Shown here: positions 1 to 11,450 of the stretch, piece after piece
Layout: each line of letters begins with the position of its first letter
Position numbering within the stretch: position 1 is the stretch's first letter
From: Bemisia tabaci
Taxonomy: Eukaryota > Arthropoda > Insecta > Hemiptera > Aleyrodidae
Direction: 5' to 3'
Assembly: GCF_918797505.1 (NCBI RefSeq)
Contig: NC_092797.1
Span: 868,001 to 932,000, forward strand
DNA: 64,000 nucleotides
The notes under the pieces: generated by a model
Told to the model about the DNA's origin: nothing
Seen by the model: only the letters and a program-made list of their open reading frames with translations
Databases searched by the model: none
Translations under genes and position numbers: made by a program

Positions 1-450
1 AATTATCACGTTTTACAGCATACTATGAGGGGAAGATTTCATTCCTGACCAGTTGAGACCAATTCGTTAGATAGCCTAATCACAGCCGTGTGGTTTCATG
101 GTGATTAATATCAGTAGTAATTCCTTGTTAAGGGTCCAACTTATGCCAGTCCCTACCTATATTATTAAGTAGAGTAGACTATCTATTTCATTACTTTTCT
201 TTGGCAGTGGAACGTCACCAGCCATGCCATGGCGAGCAAGGGGCTGGTGGGGTGGGGATATTAACAGGCTTCCTGTTATTCCGACAGCATCATCCCATGC
301 CACCTGTTCTGTTAGAAGCACCATTTAACTTGCATTCAGACCATTTTCTGTGTACAAAATAGCATTAGGCTGAAACCGAAATCTGTATAATTGCCACCTC
401 TTGAGCCGATATAAGTACTATATGTACTTTTAATGTTTCTGGCCGTTTAT
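1..450. other. Non-coding, upstream of Hsp10 exons
   Basis: I see no convincing exon here. The missing Hsp10 first exon could lie here or outside the window; ATG followed by GTGATT near 449 is one weak possibility. Confidence 0.4.
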
Positions 451-889
451 GGTGATTTGATGGATGCCATATTTTGCGTCAGAACGACATGCAATATATC
501 GCATTGGTCCCATTTTGTCAGCTATCCGTCATTTTCTCATATTTTGAGATCCAAATTCTGTTGCCAGAAGGCTTAAGAATTCACATATCAATTTTCTTTA
601 CCAAATTCAATGTATTAAAGGCGCGGTTTTTTCAGAGGAAGAATATTGGATCCGAGTGCAGTTTCGATATCAGTTTCGAAGGCGATATTTTTAGTCCAAA
701 AAAACCATGCCCTTAATACGTTGAATTTGTTTGTGAAAATTGGTAAGTAAGTGAATTCTTTAATCTCCGGGCAACAAAATTGCGTTCTCAAATTTCGAGA
801 AAAATTACGAGTAGCTGAAAAAATGGAACCATTCAATGCGATATATTGCATGGCGTTCTGACACAAAATATGGCGTCCATCTTATCACC
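451..889. mobile_element. Foldback MITE with long inverted arms
   Basis: The ends GGTGATTTGATGGATGCC and the complement of GGCGTCCATCTTATCACC match, and pairing continues inward (ATGCAATATATCGCAT and so on) for well over 100 bp per arm. Short open frames on both strands here are products of the palindrome. I see no clear target duplication. Confidence 0.75.
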
Positions 890-1188
890 TTAAGCTTTGA
901 TACTGGGCTTCAAAATTAGGAGGAAACCCATTTTCCCACTGTTAAGAAGCAATTCCTTCCATGCTTTTATAAAAAGATATGAGTACCTCTTATGTGCAGG
1001 GCTGTGAACTTTGACTCGCATTTTCCTTGAAATCAAAAACATCCTCTTAGGCTCTTTCACCAAGGAATGCCTAAATTCAAGATGCAAATGATGAGTGAAC
1101 TGGTAGCTGGCTTCAAATTATTTTTTTTTTTTTATTTCTGTTTTTTCATCTCGGATTCTAAACTTTGGCTCAATTCTTTTTGAAAGTA

Positions 1189-1191
<3 letters not shown>

Positions 1192-1237
<46 letters not shown>
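1192..1237. repeat. Poly-T tract
   Basis: An uninterrupted run of about 46 T lies 115 bp upstream of the Hsp10 exon; it is a likely slippage or assembly-length uncertainty. Confidence 0.9.
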
Positions 1238-1238
<1 letters not shown>

Positions 1239-1352
1239 TGAATGTCCGGAGTGAACGCTTACACTTGCTGCCAGCTGTGAAATTTCCTTAGAGACTTACC
1301 TTTCTCATCTGATTTTGCACTTAGTCTTACTATTTTTCTCATTTTTGTGCAG

Positions 1353-1517
1353 GCACTGGCAGCTGCAAAGAAACTTAAGCCACTGTTTGACCGTGTCCTA
1401 ATTCAAAAAGTTGAGGCAGTCACCAAAACAAAGGGTGGTATTGTCATTCCAGAGAAAGCTGTAGGCAAAGTTCTAGAGGGCACTGTTGTAGCCGTTGGGA
1501 ATGGACAAAGAAATAAT
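1353..1517 (+). CDS. HSPE1: Hsp10 exon (55 codons)
   Basis: A pyrimidine-rich tract and AG at 1351-1352 precede GCA CTG GCA; the exon ends in ...GQRNN before the donor GTGAGT at 1518. Both ends are phase 0. It encodes the N-terminal strand and the mobile loop (GGIVIPEKA). Confidence 0.95.
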
Positions 1518-2863
1518 GTGAGTACATGTCACAATTTTGCTGCAAGTTTACTTAACTTTATGGTGCGAGTTGACCGTAAGTCATAGAATTTCTTCAACCT
1601 GCAGTTAATGTGAGAGAAATGGGGTGAATCAATGAAAAACACGGAATAATTACATAATTGGAGATAATTTAAAAAAGAACTTGTTGCCAAAATGACAACC
1701 CTCATTCCACAATTTGGATTTCCTTCAGACCAGGTCTTTATTTGAGCCTTTCTTTTACCGAGTTTCCAGACCCTTAAAAATTGTAGCGGACTCTGGGGGG
1801 TTCAAAGTCAGGACCTTAAATTGTCCATTTCGAAATTCTTGAAGGGTAAAGCCACAGGGGTGCAGAAAGTTCATCAGTGTACGCCTTCACCAACAGGACG
1901 CACATTTTCCCTACACACTATTACACAGTGTGGGCGAAGTAATTTTGACTAAAGTCAAGTGGGGTTGATGTACTTTTAACAAAAATCAGTGCTATTAAAG
2001 TAATTCTGACAAAAAATCAATGCTGTCAAAGTAATTTTAAAAAAAAATCAGCATGGCTTCCGCCGAAGTGTACATTGTATTTTGCAGTGTACACTGTTCA
2101 CCCGCGAAATACAGATCGCCAGACCTTGAACATTCTGCACCCCTGTAAAGCCAGAGGTTTGATTTTCAGGCTATGTTTTGTGCATTTTTCCCATTTATGA
2201 GATGAAGTCATCGTTAAGTATTAACTTACAAAAAAATCCTAAGGACTGCAATTTTTTATCTCAACCAAGATTGATTTTAAAATTGGCCATCTTATTTTGC
2301 ATCTAAAGAGCAGTTGAGAGTTTTGGAAAAACAAAGACTACGAAGCTATGAAACATCGGAGTAGACAGAATGCAGAAACTAGGCAAAACTTCCATGTTGA
2401 ACATATCGAAAATTTTCTTCCATTCCTCAAGATAGTAATTGAGCCCAGCGTCCTGGTTACTGAAATTGATAGACCAAGCGATGGACAAAAAGGACGTTAA
2501 TGGAGAGACCCTATTGGTTGAAGGGGGTGGTACCTGTTTCAACCAATAAGATCGCTCCATTTTTTCTCTGTCTTTTTTCCTATCATTTTGACTATCAATT
2601 TCATTATCAGCCCGCATAACCCAAGAAAGAGTGTTAGTGGTAGAAGCAGCCCTAATATTAAGCAAATCATCTAGGATTTGGATGTTACCTAATTTGTTTT
2701 GTTTCTTTTTTTTTCTACTCAGAATGGTGAGATTGTCCCTCTGCACGTACAGGTTGGTGATAAGGTACTGTTGCCAGAGTATGGAGGCACAAAAGTTACG
2801 CTAGAGGAGCAAGAATTCCATCTTTTCCGAGAATCAGATATTTTAGCCAAATTAGAATCGTAA
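1353..2863 (+). CDS. HSPE1: Mitochondrial 10 kDa chaperonin (Hsp10, GroES family), last two coding exons
   Basis: Hsp10 forms a seven-membered lid on the Hsp60 ring in the mitochondrial matrix and assists folding of imported proteins. Two exons (1353-1517 and 2723-2863) join in phase 0 and give 101 residues ending at TAA 2861-2863. Seen directly: the LFDRVLI start of the GroES fold, the mobile-loop stretch GGIVIPEKA that contacts Hsp60, then VGDKVLLPEYGGTKV and the terminal FRESDILAKLES. The family is about 100-105 aa, so only the initiator Met and perhaps a few residues are missing; they should lie on an upstream exon that I could not locate. The codon just upstream (1347) is GTG inside the acceptor sequence and is not a start. 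The intron carries two MITEs. The gene converges with mRpL20. Confidence 0.95.
1855..2145. mobile_element. hAT-type MITE in Hsp10 intron
   Basis: Terminal repeats CAGGGGTGCAGAA and TTCTGCACCCCTG are flanked by a perfect 8-bp duplication TAAAGCCA (1847-1854 and 2146-2153). CAGGGGTGCA ends and 8-bp duplications are diagnostic for hAT transposons. The 291-bp element has no coding capacity. Confidence 0.93.
2455..2612. mobile_element. Short MITE, family TGAAATTGATAGAC, copy 1
   Basis: The inverted ends GTTACTGAAATTGATAG and CTATCAATTTCATTATC match other copies at 13789, 38046 and 58121. The copy lies in the Hsp10 intron and is shorter than the others. Confidence 0.75.
2723..2863 (+). CDS. HSPE1: Hsp10 terminal coding exon (46 codons plus stop)
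   Basis: The acceptor is TTTTTCTACTCAG at 2710-2722. The exon starts NGEIVPLHVQVGDKVLLPEY and ends DILAKLES followed by TAA. It contains the conserved VLLPEYGGTKV block. No canonical AATAAA is obvious in the first kilobase downstream. Confidence 0.95.
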   Translation, partial: NGEIVPLHVQVGDKVLLPEYGGTKVTLEEQEFHLFRESDILAKLES

Positions 2864-3934
2864 GATTGACCCTCCAATCTTTCTTCTTTCGAAGAGTCTA
2901 TTCTTCAATTGTACATTATGTTTGTCTTGTAGTTACGCTGAAAATTGTTAGTTCTGCATCAGCTAAAAAAAATCCAGGCTACTTCATGTTTTTCCTTCCT
3001 TGTAACTTGTCTCTCAATTGGTCACCAGAAACTGACGGCAAAGAGTTAGTTGTTAGCTTTAGTTTTTAATTTTTTATTGTCTCTTTTTAATTTAAGGTTT
3101 TTGCTGAAAACTTTTTCTAAGTAAAACTGTTGTTTATCACATGATGGTGTTTTCCGATTATTTGTCTTCCTTTGTTAATTTTCATTTTTGAAGGAACAGT
3201 ATTGATCAGTAGAAAAAAATTGAGAACAGGTGCTGTTTTTCACTTTGATATTTAAGTCAATGATTCGTATTATCACCAACCTCAGGGTAGTTTTTCACAA
3301 TTCAATGCCCTATTTTGTCAAATGCCCTCTCTTCTTACAACACCTCTCAGTTAGGCTAAAAAAAATTACTTTTTTCAAGTAATTCTTAGTTAAATTTTTA
3401 TCGAATGAAGAATTATAGCCGACCCTCCAGGGAGCAGGTGTTGGACAATCTAGGTAACACCACTTACTGTTATTTTCTATTTTCAAAGATATCTTTCATC
3501 TTTTAGACCAAAATATTTTCCTATTGTCTGTTGATGATTTCATTGCTTGAGGTTCTAAAGTTTTGTTCCTCAGACTATTAGCAGTTTTATTGTAAAAATG
3601 TTGTAAGAGTGACGAATTTGAGGGGTGAACATTTTATGTATTTTGACTCTCAAGTTAGGAGGAATGAGATAATGATGTATTTTGACTGCGCATTGAACTC
3701 ATCCATGGTCGATGCACTTTTAAAAACAAATGGGACTTTCATTGATGTGCATGTAAAATTTCATACACAAGCTCAGCAAGACTTCCCTTATTTTTGGGGA
3801 AAAAAGGTTCCTTTGAACTGATTAGTTGCACAAGTACATTTTCAGGAGAGATCATCCAGTTCTACCTACTCATTTAAGAAAATTAGAAGAGATTTCTTTA
3901 GTGTGTTGTAAAACCAGCAAGCAGTAGATCTATT
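2864..3934 (+). other. Hsp10 3' UTR and intergenic sequence
   Basis: AT-rich sequence without a supportable exon. It probably includes the Hsp10 3' untranslated region. Confidence 0.5.
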
Positions 3935-4300
3935 GGACGTATTTATGCGAAAAGGAGATATGTGGAAGTGGAAAGATGGGGTGTGCTCGTTAGTGGTCGG
4001 GCCATAAGAATGAATGGGGAATATAAAGCGCCAGTGACGTCAGCGGCGACGATGGAGACTCCGAGCCGCGGATCCGTGTCTTTAACTCATGAGCCCTGTC
4101 CACAACGCTCTCTTGCCATGCCCGCGGCTCATGAGTTAGCATATTTTGCCGCTTAGCTCCTTTTGATTTAATGTCAAATCCCGCTTTTCAATTTTCTCAA
4201 AAGGAGCTATATCCACTTTTACATTGTTTCTTATGGCCCAACTAACGAGCACACCCCATCTTTCCACTTGCACATATCTCCTTTTAGCATAAATACGTCC
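3935..4300. mobile_element. MITE with about 75-bp terminal inverted repeats
   Basis: GGACGTATTTATGC at the left pairs with GCATAAATACGTCC at the right, and the arms remain nearly perfect through the block AGATGGGGTGTGCTCGTTAG. Both sides carry TATT (3931-3934, 4301-4304), a probable target duplication. It sits between the convergent Hsp10 and mRpL20 genes. Confidence 0.85.
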
Positions 4301-4304
4301 TATT

Positions 4305-4980
4305 GTACTTACTCTACACTTGAGTTGGTCGCAGTGAACTCAACAGATTTGCTTACATTTCTTGAAATTTCAAGGAGCAAAATCAAGACGTTAGCTTTTT
4401 TAAATATCTACACAAACAATTAATCAAAATAAATCATGAGTTTCAAACCCTTGACCAAGTCCCATGTTACAGCTTGACGTGTTATTACAAACAAGAGAGG
4501 CATTTGGAATTAATTTCAAAAGAAATGTGACAAAATGGACCGGAATGTAGTTAACCAGTAAGTCAACAGTTGTGATAGGCTAGTAAATCTGCTTGATCAC
4601 CCAGAGATCGAGTGAAATGAGAGATGCACTTAGCCTAGAAAAAATGGCTTTCTTCCTTTCTATGCCAAAAAGATGCAGTTTCTGCTCACAAATAAGCAAC
4701 ATTACAACACTTAAACAACTTGACAAGACTCAGAACACTTGTATGCTAGTGGTATGTTCGGTGAATGTGTCAACAGGATCAAAGAAAAATGCCAATAAGT
4801 TCCATGAAAGACTTTAATTATTCTTGTAGGATTCAAGATTGTACAGTATTTACAAAGGTAAGCCCACTGCCAGATTGAAGTGTCAGCTTCAAAACACAAG
4901 GACCAAAAATCAACGCAAGAAGAATGCAAATAAGTAAAAAAAAACAACACTATCAACTGGATAAACAAACTGCCAATTAT
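4305..4980. other. Intergenic sequence between Hsp10 and mRpL20
   Basis: AT-rich, probably containing the mRpL20 3' untranslated region; I see no gene or repeat. Confidence 0.5.
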
Positions 4981-5091
4981 CTAGGAGTCTTTCAGATCCT
5001 TAATAGCCACGTTCGCAGGAGGAGTTCCTTGTTCGTCTACACCTTCTACCCTATCTTTGAATGTTTTGGACCAAGCCAGGTGTGTCAGCGC
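4981..5091 (-). CDS. mRpL20: mRpL20 exon 4 (36 codons plus stop)
   Basis: It begins ALTHLAWSKTFKDRVEG after TTGCAG and ends NVAIKDLKDS with TAG at 4983-4981. Confidence 0.94.
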   Translation of the reverse strand, partial: ALTHLAWSKTFKDRVEGVDEQGTPPANVAIKDLKDS

Positions 5092-8000
5092 CTGCAATGA
5101 GAGGAATAATAGATCAAATTCCCTGGCAATGTCATGATGAATATTCAATGAATGACTGAGAAAAGTTAATAGAACTTATTGAAAATGGAAAGAGATTAGA
5201 TCCAGCTTTTCTTTCTTAGTTTCTTGTGACTAGCACTTAAGCACAAAACTTGAAAGAATAGAGAGCCTATCCCTGTACTTACTCCATTGATGATAACATC
5301 CTGTTTTTGTAAATCCATCCACTTATTTCTCATCATATGGTACAAAGGACAATCTGGGAGTGGGAAAGGAAACCAGGGATCCCTGCCTGTTTCAGTTGTC
5401 TTTTGCGAATTTCTGCCCTCGGAGAGTGCCTCAGTAAGGATGCCCAACTTAAGACACAATAGAATTTCAATTTCATAAGCCATCATTTGGAGAAGATTAT
5501 AACCAGTTGTTATTCTTGCTTCAAATGCTTCTTAGCTTCATTTTATTATTTTTTTTCCGGTGAGAGTTTGATGTTCGCCTTCCTTCACAAATGTTCACTA
5601 ATAGCTAATGCCACTTTCTGACATTGCCTGTGGGAGATGAAAGTGGTGTCATCAGCGTGACTGAAGTTGTGCAATTTTAGTTCATGGATGAGACCTCCAT
5701 TTGTGCCGTCAGTAAGCGACATAATGAATGATCAGTTTCTTATAATTACCTTAAACGTGCGTGGCTCCCAAATGGATAAATCAGCAAGGACTTTAGTGTC
5801 GAGGTACACCCTGCTTCGATTTAGGCCATCTGCAAAGAGTGGCTGGGTGAAACCATGTTCTTCCACAGCTGCAGTGATGCGGGTTACCCGAAGCTGTAAA
5901 TCAGTGCAAGAAAAATGTGGTTATCAAGGGACAACAACAGAATTTTGAGGAAGCTGTGTTTACAGGAAATAAAAGTCAAACAGCATCAAAGAGTAGTGGC
6001 ACAAGCAAGGGAAACCAATTATCAACAACTGGTTTGCCGTATGGTATAAGATGAGATAAATGAAGAATCACCTGATATAAGAATTTCCCCAAAACAGCAA
6101 ATACAATTAGAATTAATTTCTTACATCTTGGACTGAACTTTTAGATTCTCTTCAAAACTTTCGAAGAAGGAGAGGTTACTTTGCTTCCTTTGATCTTACT
6201 GACCAGCACGGGACAAAAAAAGAGGAGCTTCTTTCCACATCTCCCCTTGATCATGCGTATAAAACGGACGAAAAATGAACTTTTTAAACCTATGAGATAG
6301 GCACACAGAAAGTTTGATTTTAAGAGCTCATCTTACTCCGGATATAATGAGGAACGTCATATTAAAAAATCTCTAAAATTAGACAGCACGAAATTTCTTA
6401 AAATTCTGTGCACAGTCCTTTATGTAGGAGGCTACCATTCTTCATAAAATTTTTTCTTCACCAATTTTCAAATAGCCCTATAAAGTTCATCCTGTAAAAC
6501 CGACCAAAATAACTTAGTTGGTAAAAATCCGCTGGTCACTTGCATTAGGCTGAATTTGAGAGACTCACACCTTCAACTAAAGCCTTGGTGAATTTGCAAA
6601 GTCCAATTGCCATCTGGCAATGGGCACAGGTATATATTACAGAAAATAAAATAACAACGGTGAAAGTGAAACTGATAAACTACTTGTCTCAGTGATGTTG
6701 TAGATTTTCTGCACATTATACTAGGCTCAGGGATGACAGATGACAGATATTTTACAAATTCACAGGTGATTTTCCTTCCACTTCTCAAGAACTTATTCTA
6801 TGAAAATTTTGGGCAGCATTTATGAGTGATTCTCATTTACAGAAAGAGGGGGCAGAGATTTTAAGACGCCCCAACTAAAGTTTGTCACTTTGTACTTTCA
6901 TTGTCAGTAATACAACATAAAACATTCTTCAGCACAAAATGCAACTTACATCATGCATATCTTTCTTCCTCTCAATCCTTCCTTTTGTAGCGCGGACCAG
7001 TGCACGTTTTACGTTACGCAATACTAAAGTCCAAACATTTCGGTTTCGGCCTCGAAAATGCTGAAAAAAAAATGCAGTAATATATTAGAAAAGTTTTGGA
7101 ACCATATGAATAAGACCAGTTTATGATTACTGCTCTAGATACCTCTTAAAGCTGGTAGACTCCTTTCCTGATAATTTTATCTTTTTTATTTGCTTCCACA
7201 AACACATACCAAAATTGCTATTATATATATGGCCAGACAAAAAGGATGAGTCTTTTGGAAAACGACATCATCAATTAGAGGTTTATCACATTCATGATCT
7301 CATTAGTACCCAATCTACTGACTGAAAGTCTGAGAAGAGTTTTTCCCAGGATGTCTGGCACATGGTACAAGAGGGGATTCCTATTATTGATTGGCGAATC
7401 CTCTTGCAGTCAAGGGTGATAGACCTGGGTTAGTCCGTTAGGAAAGTAGAGTATGATAATCTTTGCATAATAATGGCGGCAAGGGCTTTCCGTGTTGCTA
7501 ACTGATTCCCCAGATTTGCTTCTCTCCTCTGCTGTTCCCCCGAATCAGATTACATTGGTCGCATGCAAACTAAGGGGAGCTATGAAACCGAGCAGCACAA
7601 AGCAGGGAAACGTTTGGTAAGTTTGTGAAACAGCAGATCCAAGGAATTCGTTGCAAGATTGAAAGATTCCAAAGAACATCTCTTTGACGGACTGACCTTG
7701 GTCTACCGACCTTGCTTGTGGTGCTTACTTAATCCGTCACCACATAAGTACACAGATGCCTCAGATCAGTCCCTCCTTATTTACATTGATTTGATAGTGG
7801 TTAGGTTTTCCAGGGGTGAATAGCAGCAAAAAATTCATCAATTAGCATTGATCACTGATACTGAATCCTGCTGGCTCTACAGATCATTACGAAAGCACAG
7901 ACCGAAGTTCACTACAGTTTGGTGAACTGATTATGAAAAAAAGTCCTTGTAATCCATCTAGTAGTGTACATGCTTTCTGAAATGTTCTGCACTGGAGTAT

Positions 8001-8536
8001 GCAGGTTATATGCCAGGCAGTGTTCCTGGATGCTCTGTGCGCAAGATCAGTACGCTCTACCGCTCTCCGTGCTGCTGCCTCATTCTGTGATGTGACGGGT
8101 ACGGATATTTTAAGATAGGGAGGCGTTTTCCCAAAATTATTTTGTCCGCACACTGTCCGTGTTAGTATAGGGAATGTCCGCGCGGTGCAGAAAAATCAGC
8201 GCGCTTAGGATCACTGATGCCAGGACAAATATCACTACAAATTCCTGTCTACCAATATCTTATCAATAGTGGTGGGCTGTACAACAGCAATCCTGCCGTA
8301 GTCATACCATCATAATGACCATCGGTCTCTTCATCAAAAACTCTAAACCTCAGTAGAAGATAATAAGAGTGTTAGTTGCTGAAATTCAACCAAAAAGCGC
8401 CTTATTTGTTAATTAAGATTGATCGATTGATAGTAAAATGTTCACTTACAGCTGTAAGGCGGAAGAGTCTTCGTTTCTTCCAGAATGAATCTGGACCTTT
8501 GGCTCTTTGGAGAAGAGCCATTCCTGGGAAAACCAT
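4981..8536 (-). CDS. mRpL20: Mitochondrial large ribosomal subunit protein bL20m (mRpL20), complete, four exons
   Basis: mRpL20 is a structural protein of the mitochondrial 39S ribosomal subunit that binds the large rRNA early in assembly. Exons on the minus strand are 8450-8536, 6950-7060, 5750-5893 and 4981-5091; all junctions are GT/AG and phase 0, giving 150 aa (human MRPL20 is 149 aa). Seen directly: start MVFPGMALLQ, then WKKRRLFRLTAHFRGRNRNV (typical basic L20 N-terminus), ATKGRIERKKDM, RITAAVEEHGF, LNRSRVYLDTKVLADLSIWE and the tail ALTHLAWSKTF. The ATG at 8534-8536 is chosen because it gives the family-typical MVF start and full length. It is tail-to-tail with Hsp10 and lies downstream of KHDC4 on the same strand. 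No defects are visible. Confidence 0.95.
5750..5893 (-). CDS. mRpL20: mRpL20 exon 3 (48 codons)
   Basis: It begins LRVTRITAAVEEHGFTQP and ends LADLSIWEPRTFK before GTAATT. This is the most conserved block of the protein (RITAA...LNRKVLADLA in vertebrates). Confidence 0.96.
6950..7060 (-). CDS. mRpL20: mRpL20 exon 2 (37 codons)
   Basis: It follows a poly-T/CAG acceptor and begins HFRGRNRNVWTLVLRNVKRA, continuing to RKKDMHD before GTAAGT. It carries the conserved basic rRNA-binding helix of L20. Confidence 0.95.
8450..8536 (-). CDS. mRpL20: mRpL20 exon 1 (29 codons, with start)
   Basis: It starts with ATG at 8536-8534, encodes MVFPGMALLQRAKGPDSFW and then KKRRLFRLTA, and is followed by donor GTAAGT. 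The phase is 0. Confidence 0.93.
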
Positions 8537-11114
8537 TATGTGAGACGAGTTATACCTTTCCTGGAAAATCGAGTGAAGTCAAATTCAAAAAAATTGTGAG
8601 GACTAACAAGAAAAGTAAAAGAACAAAAACTCAATTAACTCAATTGAATTGTAAACAACAGCACAAGAGCAGCAGACAGGACAGAGACAGACAGCAGAGA
8701 CTTAACCTCAAAAAACTAACCCGGCAGCCCGGCTTCTACCAACGTTGTACGGTGAATTCAGACTTTGATGGCGCGCAATTTGAAATTTCGCTTCATTTGC
8801 CCAAAAACTATAATGAATTTTTGCGAATGAGTAATCCGTAAGACAACCTCAATCGACCTGAAAATCGATCATAGAATAAAGAAAAAGACGCGAGTCCGTT
8901 GCGGTGTTTCAAAATTTCCAATATAACGGTGAAGAAGTCATTCGATGGCTGAAGTCAAACTGACTATTTCCATTGTGATTGCAACATTTCGAAATATTTT
9001 ATTTTTTTCAAGGAACAAAACACAATAGGTATTCCCTAATATTCCCTAAAAATTTTCTGGAGCTACTTATGAAAGGGTGAAGAAAATTCACTGAAAATTT
9101 CAAGAGAAAATGTAGGAAAACATAAGCAACACTCCGTTATCTCTATTGGAGACATCGATTTTTTTACTTAAGTAAGCCATTTGAACTTCATTTTGACATA
9201 ATAGGTTCATTGACTCCTTTTTCCACACGTAAACTCAATTTTTTTCCTAATTTGATGGTTGACTTCTGCTGGCTCATAAATAAATTAGGTCAATAAATAG
9301 ATAGATTCATTGATAGATTATGCTACCCTGCTGAGGCCCATTCCATATGCTCTAACACATTGGATCAAACTGATTCCATAAACCAGAATTCACTCACCTG
9401 GAAAAAAATTTAAGTTCAAAGCTTATGCACATATTTAAAACTTCTCAATTTTTAATTTTTAACGGAACAAAATGTACCTGTACCTATAGATCAATAGTTC
9501 CAAAAAAAAACTGCTGCTGTCTCCAGAACCGTTCTAAATATTAGAACTTAAGTAACTCTACCAAGTAAGATATGAAAGTGCGAGTGGACTGGCAGAGTGA
9601 CAAACCAAGGAAAATATCGATAAAATGATGGCAAAAATGAACATATCTTAATAATACTAATTGAAACAAGGAGATGAAGATATCAAACCAAATGATTTAA
9701 TAAATTATTCAATTTATTTTTTTAAAACAAAAAGAAAACCCTACAAGGAAGTATCACAAATTATTTTCAAAAAGAAAGAGTACAAATATTACAAGGATAT
9801 TTACAAAACATTGGTAGTACACATGTACAAATTTACATTGCATCACGTAGAGAAGATATTGGTCAAATTGAGAATTTTCTTTTGGGTTTAGGCATAATTT
9901 AAAACATGAAAAGTCTTAAAAACGAAAAATTTTCTTCTTTAATTTTGCCTCATAAAACTGAGGCACAAGTTTATTACTTACAACTCAGACTATGGATGCT
10001 GTAGGTATCTTGCAAAAATGTTGTCAAAACGGTAAAAAAACTTGCTTATGGCTTGCCTGAGGCAGAGCAAGCTTCAAAAATTCAAAATTAAATCACATCA
10101 AATTTCGTTCAAGAAACAAATGATTTAATTGACAGATTGCATGAAGGTTCTGTCTGTACATCCGTACATAAAAATGTATCCTAAAAATTCAAAATAATTA
10201 CATTTGATTTTAGATCACGAATGATACTTTATAACTACTGACTATTTGAAAGACAAGATTTTCCTTTTTTTTTCAAATGAATCAACAACCAATTTTGCTT
10301 TTCAACAAAGGATCAGAAATGGAGTTTTCTATGTTTAAATTTCACTTGATTCAAAATTTGTTTAAGCATACAGTACAATCCAGTCCTTGGATGAATCAGA
10401 GTAAAATTATTGCTTTCAAACAACTAAAATCCAAGTAACAAGAACTAACTTAAGAGAATTTGCGGAACATCTACAAAGAATTTCCAGATCGATCTTCCTA
10501 ATTTTTGTTCATTCTTTCAATTTGTAGATGAAAAAGAGATGGATTAAAGTTAAAAGATTTTCAATCATGCATCACAAAACCGACAACTTCATGCCCAACT
10601 GGACTGCTTCGATAAAAAAAGCCGCCTTTCTTGTTTCATTTCAGAAAAGGCAAAACTGTCATTCATACACAGATTCGTGATTTAATGAATGTATTTTTAC
10701 ACACGACTTACTTTAGATGAAGAGACTGATTATGAATCTTGAAATTTGGATACTGCTACTTTTTAAAAACGCAGCATCCAAAATTCTTGAATGTTTCGGC
10801 TTCTTGATACTCTCTTGAATTTCACAGATCTTGCCACTTATTTCGCTGAATTCTCTCAAAGGTTCTCTAAATTTGTCCATTTTTATGGCAAATTTTTTGA
10901 AGCCAAAAATAAAGAGACGACCACTAAAGAAAAAGGGGTTTTGGAGCAGCTAGAGACAAAATACTCTAGTTCTTAGTGTAGGTTCCTTCATGAATTACCT
11001 CAGTTCTCTCGAGCTTCTTCATTCTCTAATGAATCCTCGTACTTCACGTTTTCTCAGATTCTAGATTCCTTGACAAATGGCTGTACAAAAAATTTTCCTT
11101 GACACATCATTATT
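8537..11114. other. mRpL20 upstream region and KHDC4 3' flank
   Basis: It contains the mRpL20 promoter side and the KHDC4 3' untranslated region. On the minus strand AATAAA-type signals occur near 9970 and 9715, which would give a 3' UTR of over 1 kb; this is inference. There are no exons. Confidence 0.4.
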
Positions 11115-11205
11115 TCATTGCTGGTTCATCCAATAAGGATAGTTCTGGGAATGTTGGTGTTGTTGTTGATGGTGCTGCTGTTGTTGTGATTGTTGTTGAT
11201 GCTGC

Positions 11206-11258
<53 letters not shown>

Positions 11259-11450
11259 TTGTTGCTGATCTTGGTGCTGAGGTGGCGGGGGCTGCTGCGG
11301 TTGTTGCAATTGCTGCTGCTGTTGCTGTGGTTGAGGCGGCTGTGATTGGTGGTTCCCAGGAGACGGAGCTGACTGCTGAAGTGGCATCTGCGCTTGCTGC
11401 TGTGCTGCATTTTGATACCCCGCTCCATCATTTGACGAACTGAAGCTCAC
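11115..11450 (-). CDS. KHDC4: KHDC4 last exon with 22-Gln tract and stop
   Basis: It begins [20 protein letters not shown] after ATTACAG and ends [11 protein letters not shown] with TGA at 11117-11115. A run of 22 glutamines is encoded by mixed CAG and CAA codons (longest pure CAG run: eight). The YPYWM end parallels MPFWMAP of human KHDC4. Confidence 0.94.

Larger units (their letters stand above)
5092..8449 (-). other. Introns of mRpL20
   Basis: The three introns (5092-5749, 5894-6949, 7061-8449) hold no recognisable gene; no element with clear ends was found in them. Confidence 0.5.

Noticed and set aside
1347..1352. GTG at 1347 as start codon of Hsp10
   Set aside because: It lies within the intron acceptor (TTTTTGTGCAG); family members start with a Met just upstream on another exon.
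8485..8841. 118-codon plus-strand open frame over mRpL20 exon 1
   Set aside because: Its beginning is the antisense of the mRpL20 start and the rest is 5' flanking sequence without similarity to a family I know.
11099..11443. Alanine/valine-rich open frame on the plus strand
   Set aside because: It is the antisense of the glutamine tract of the KHDC4 last exon.
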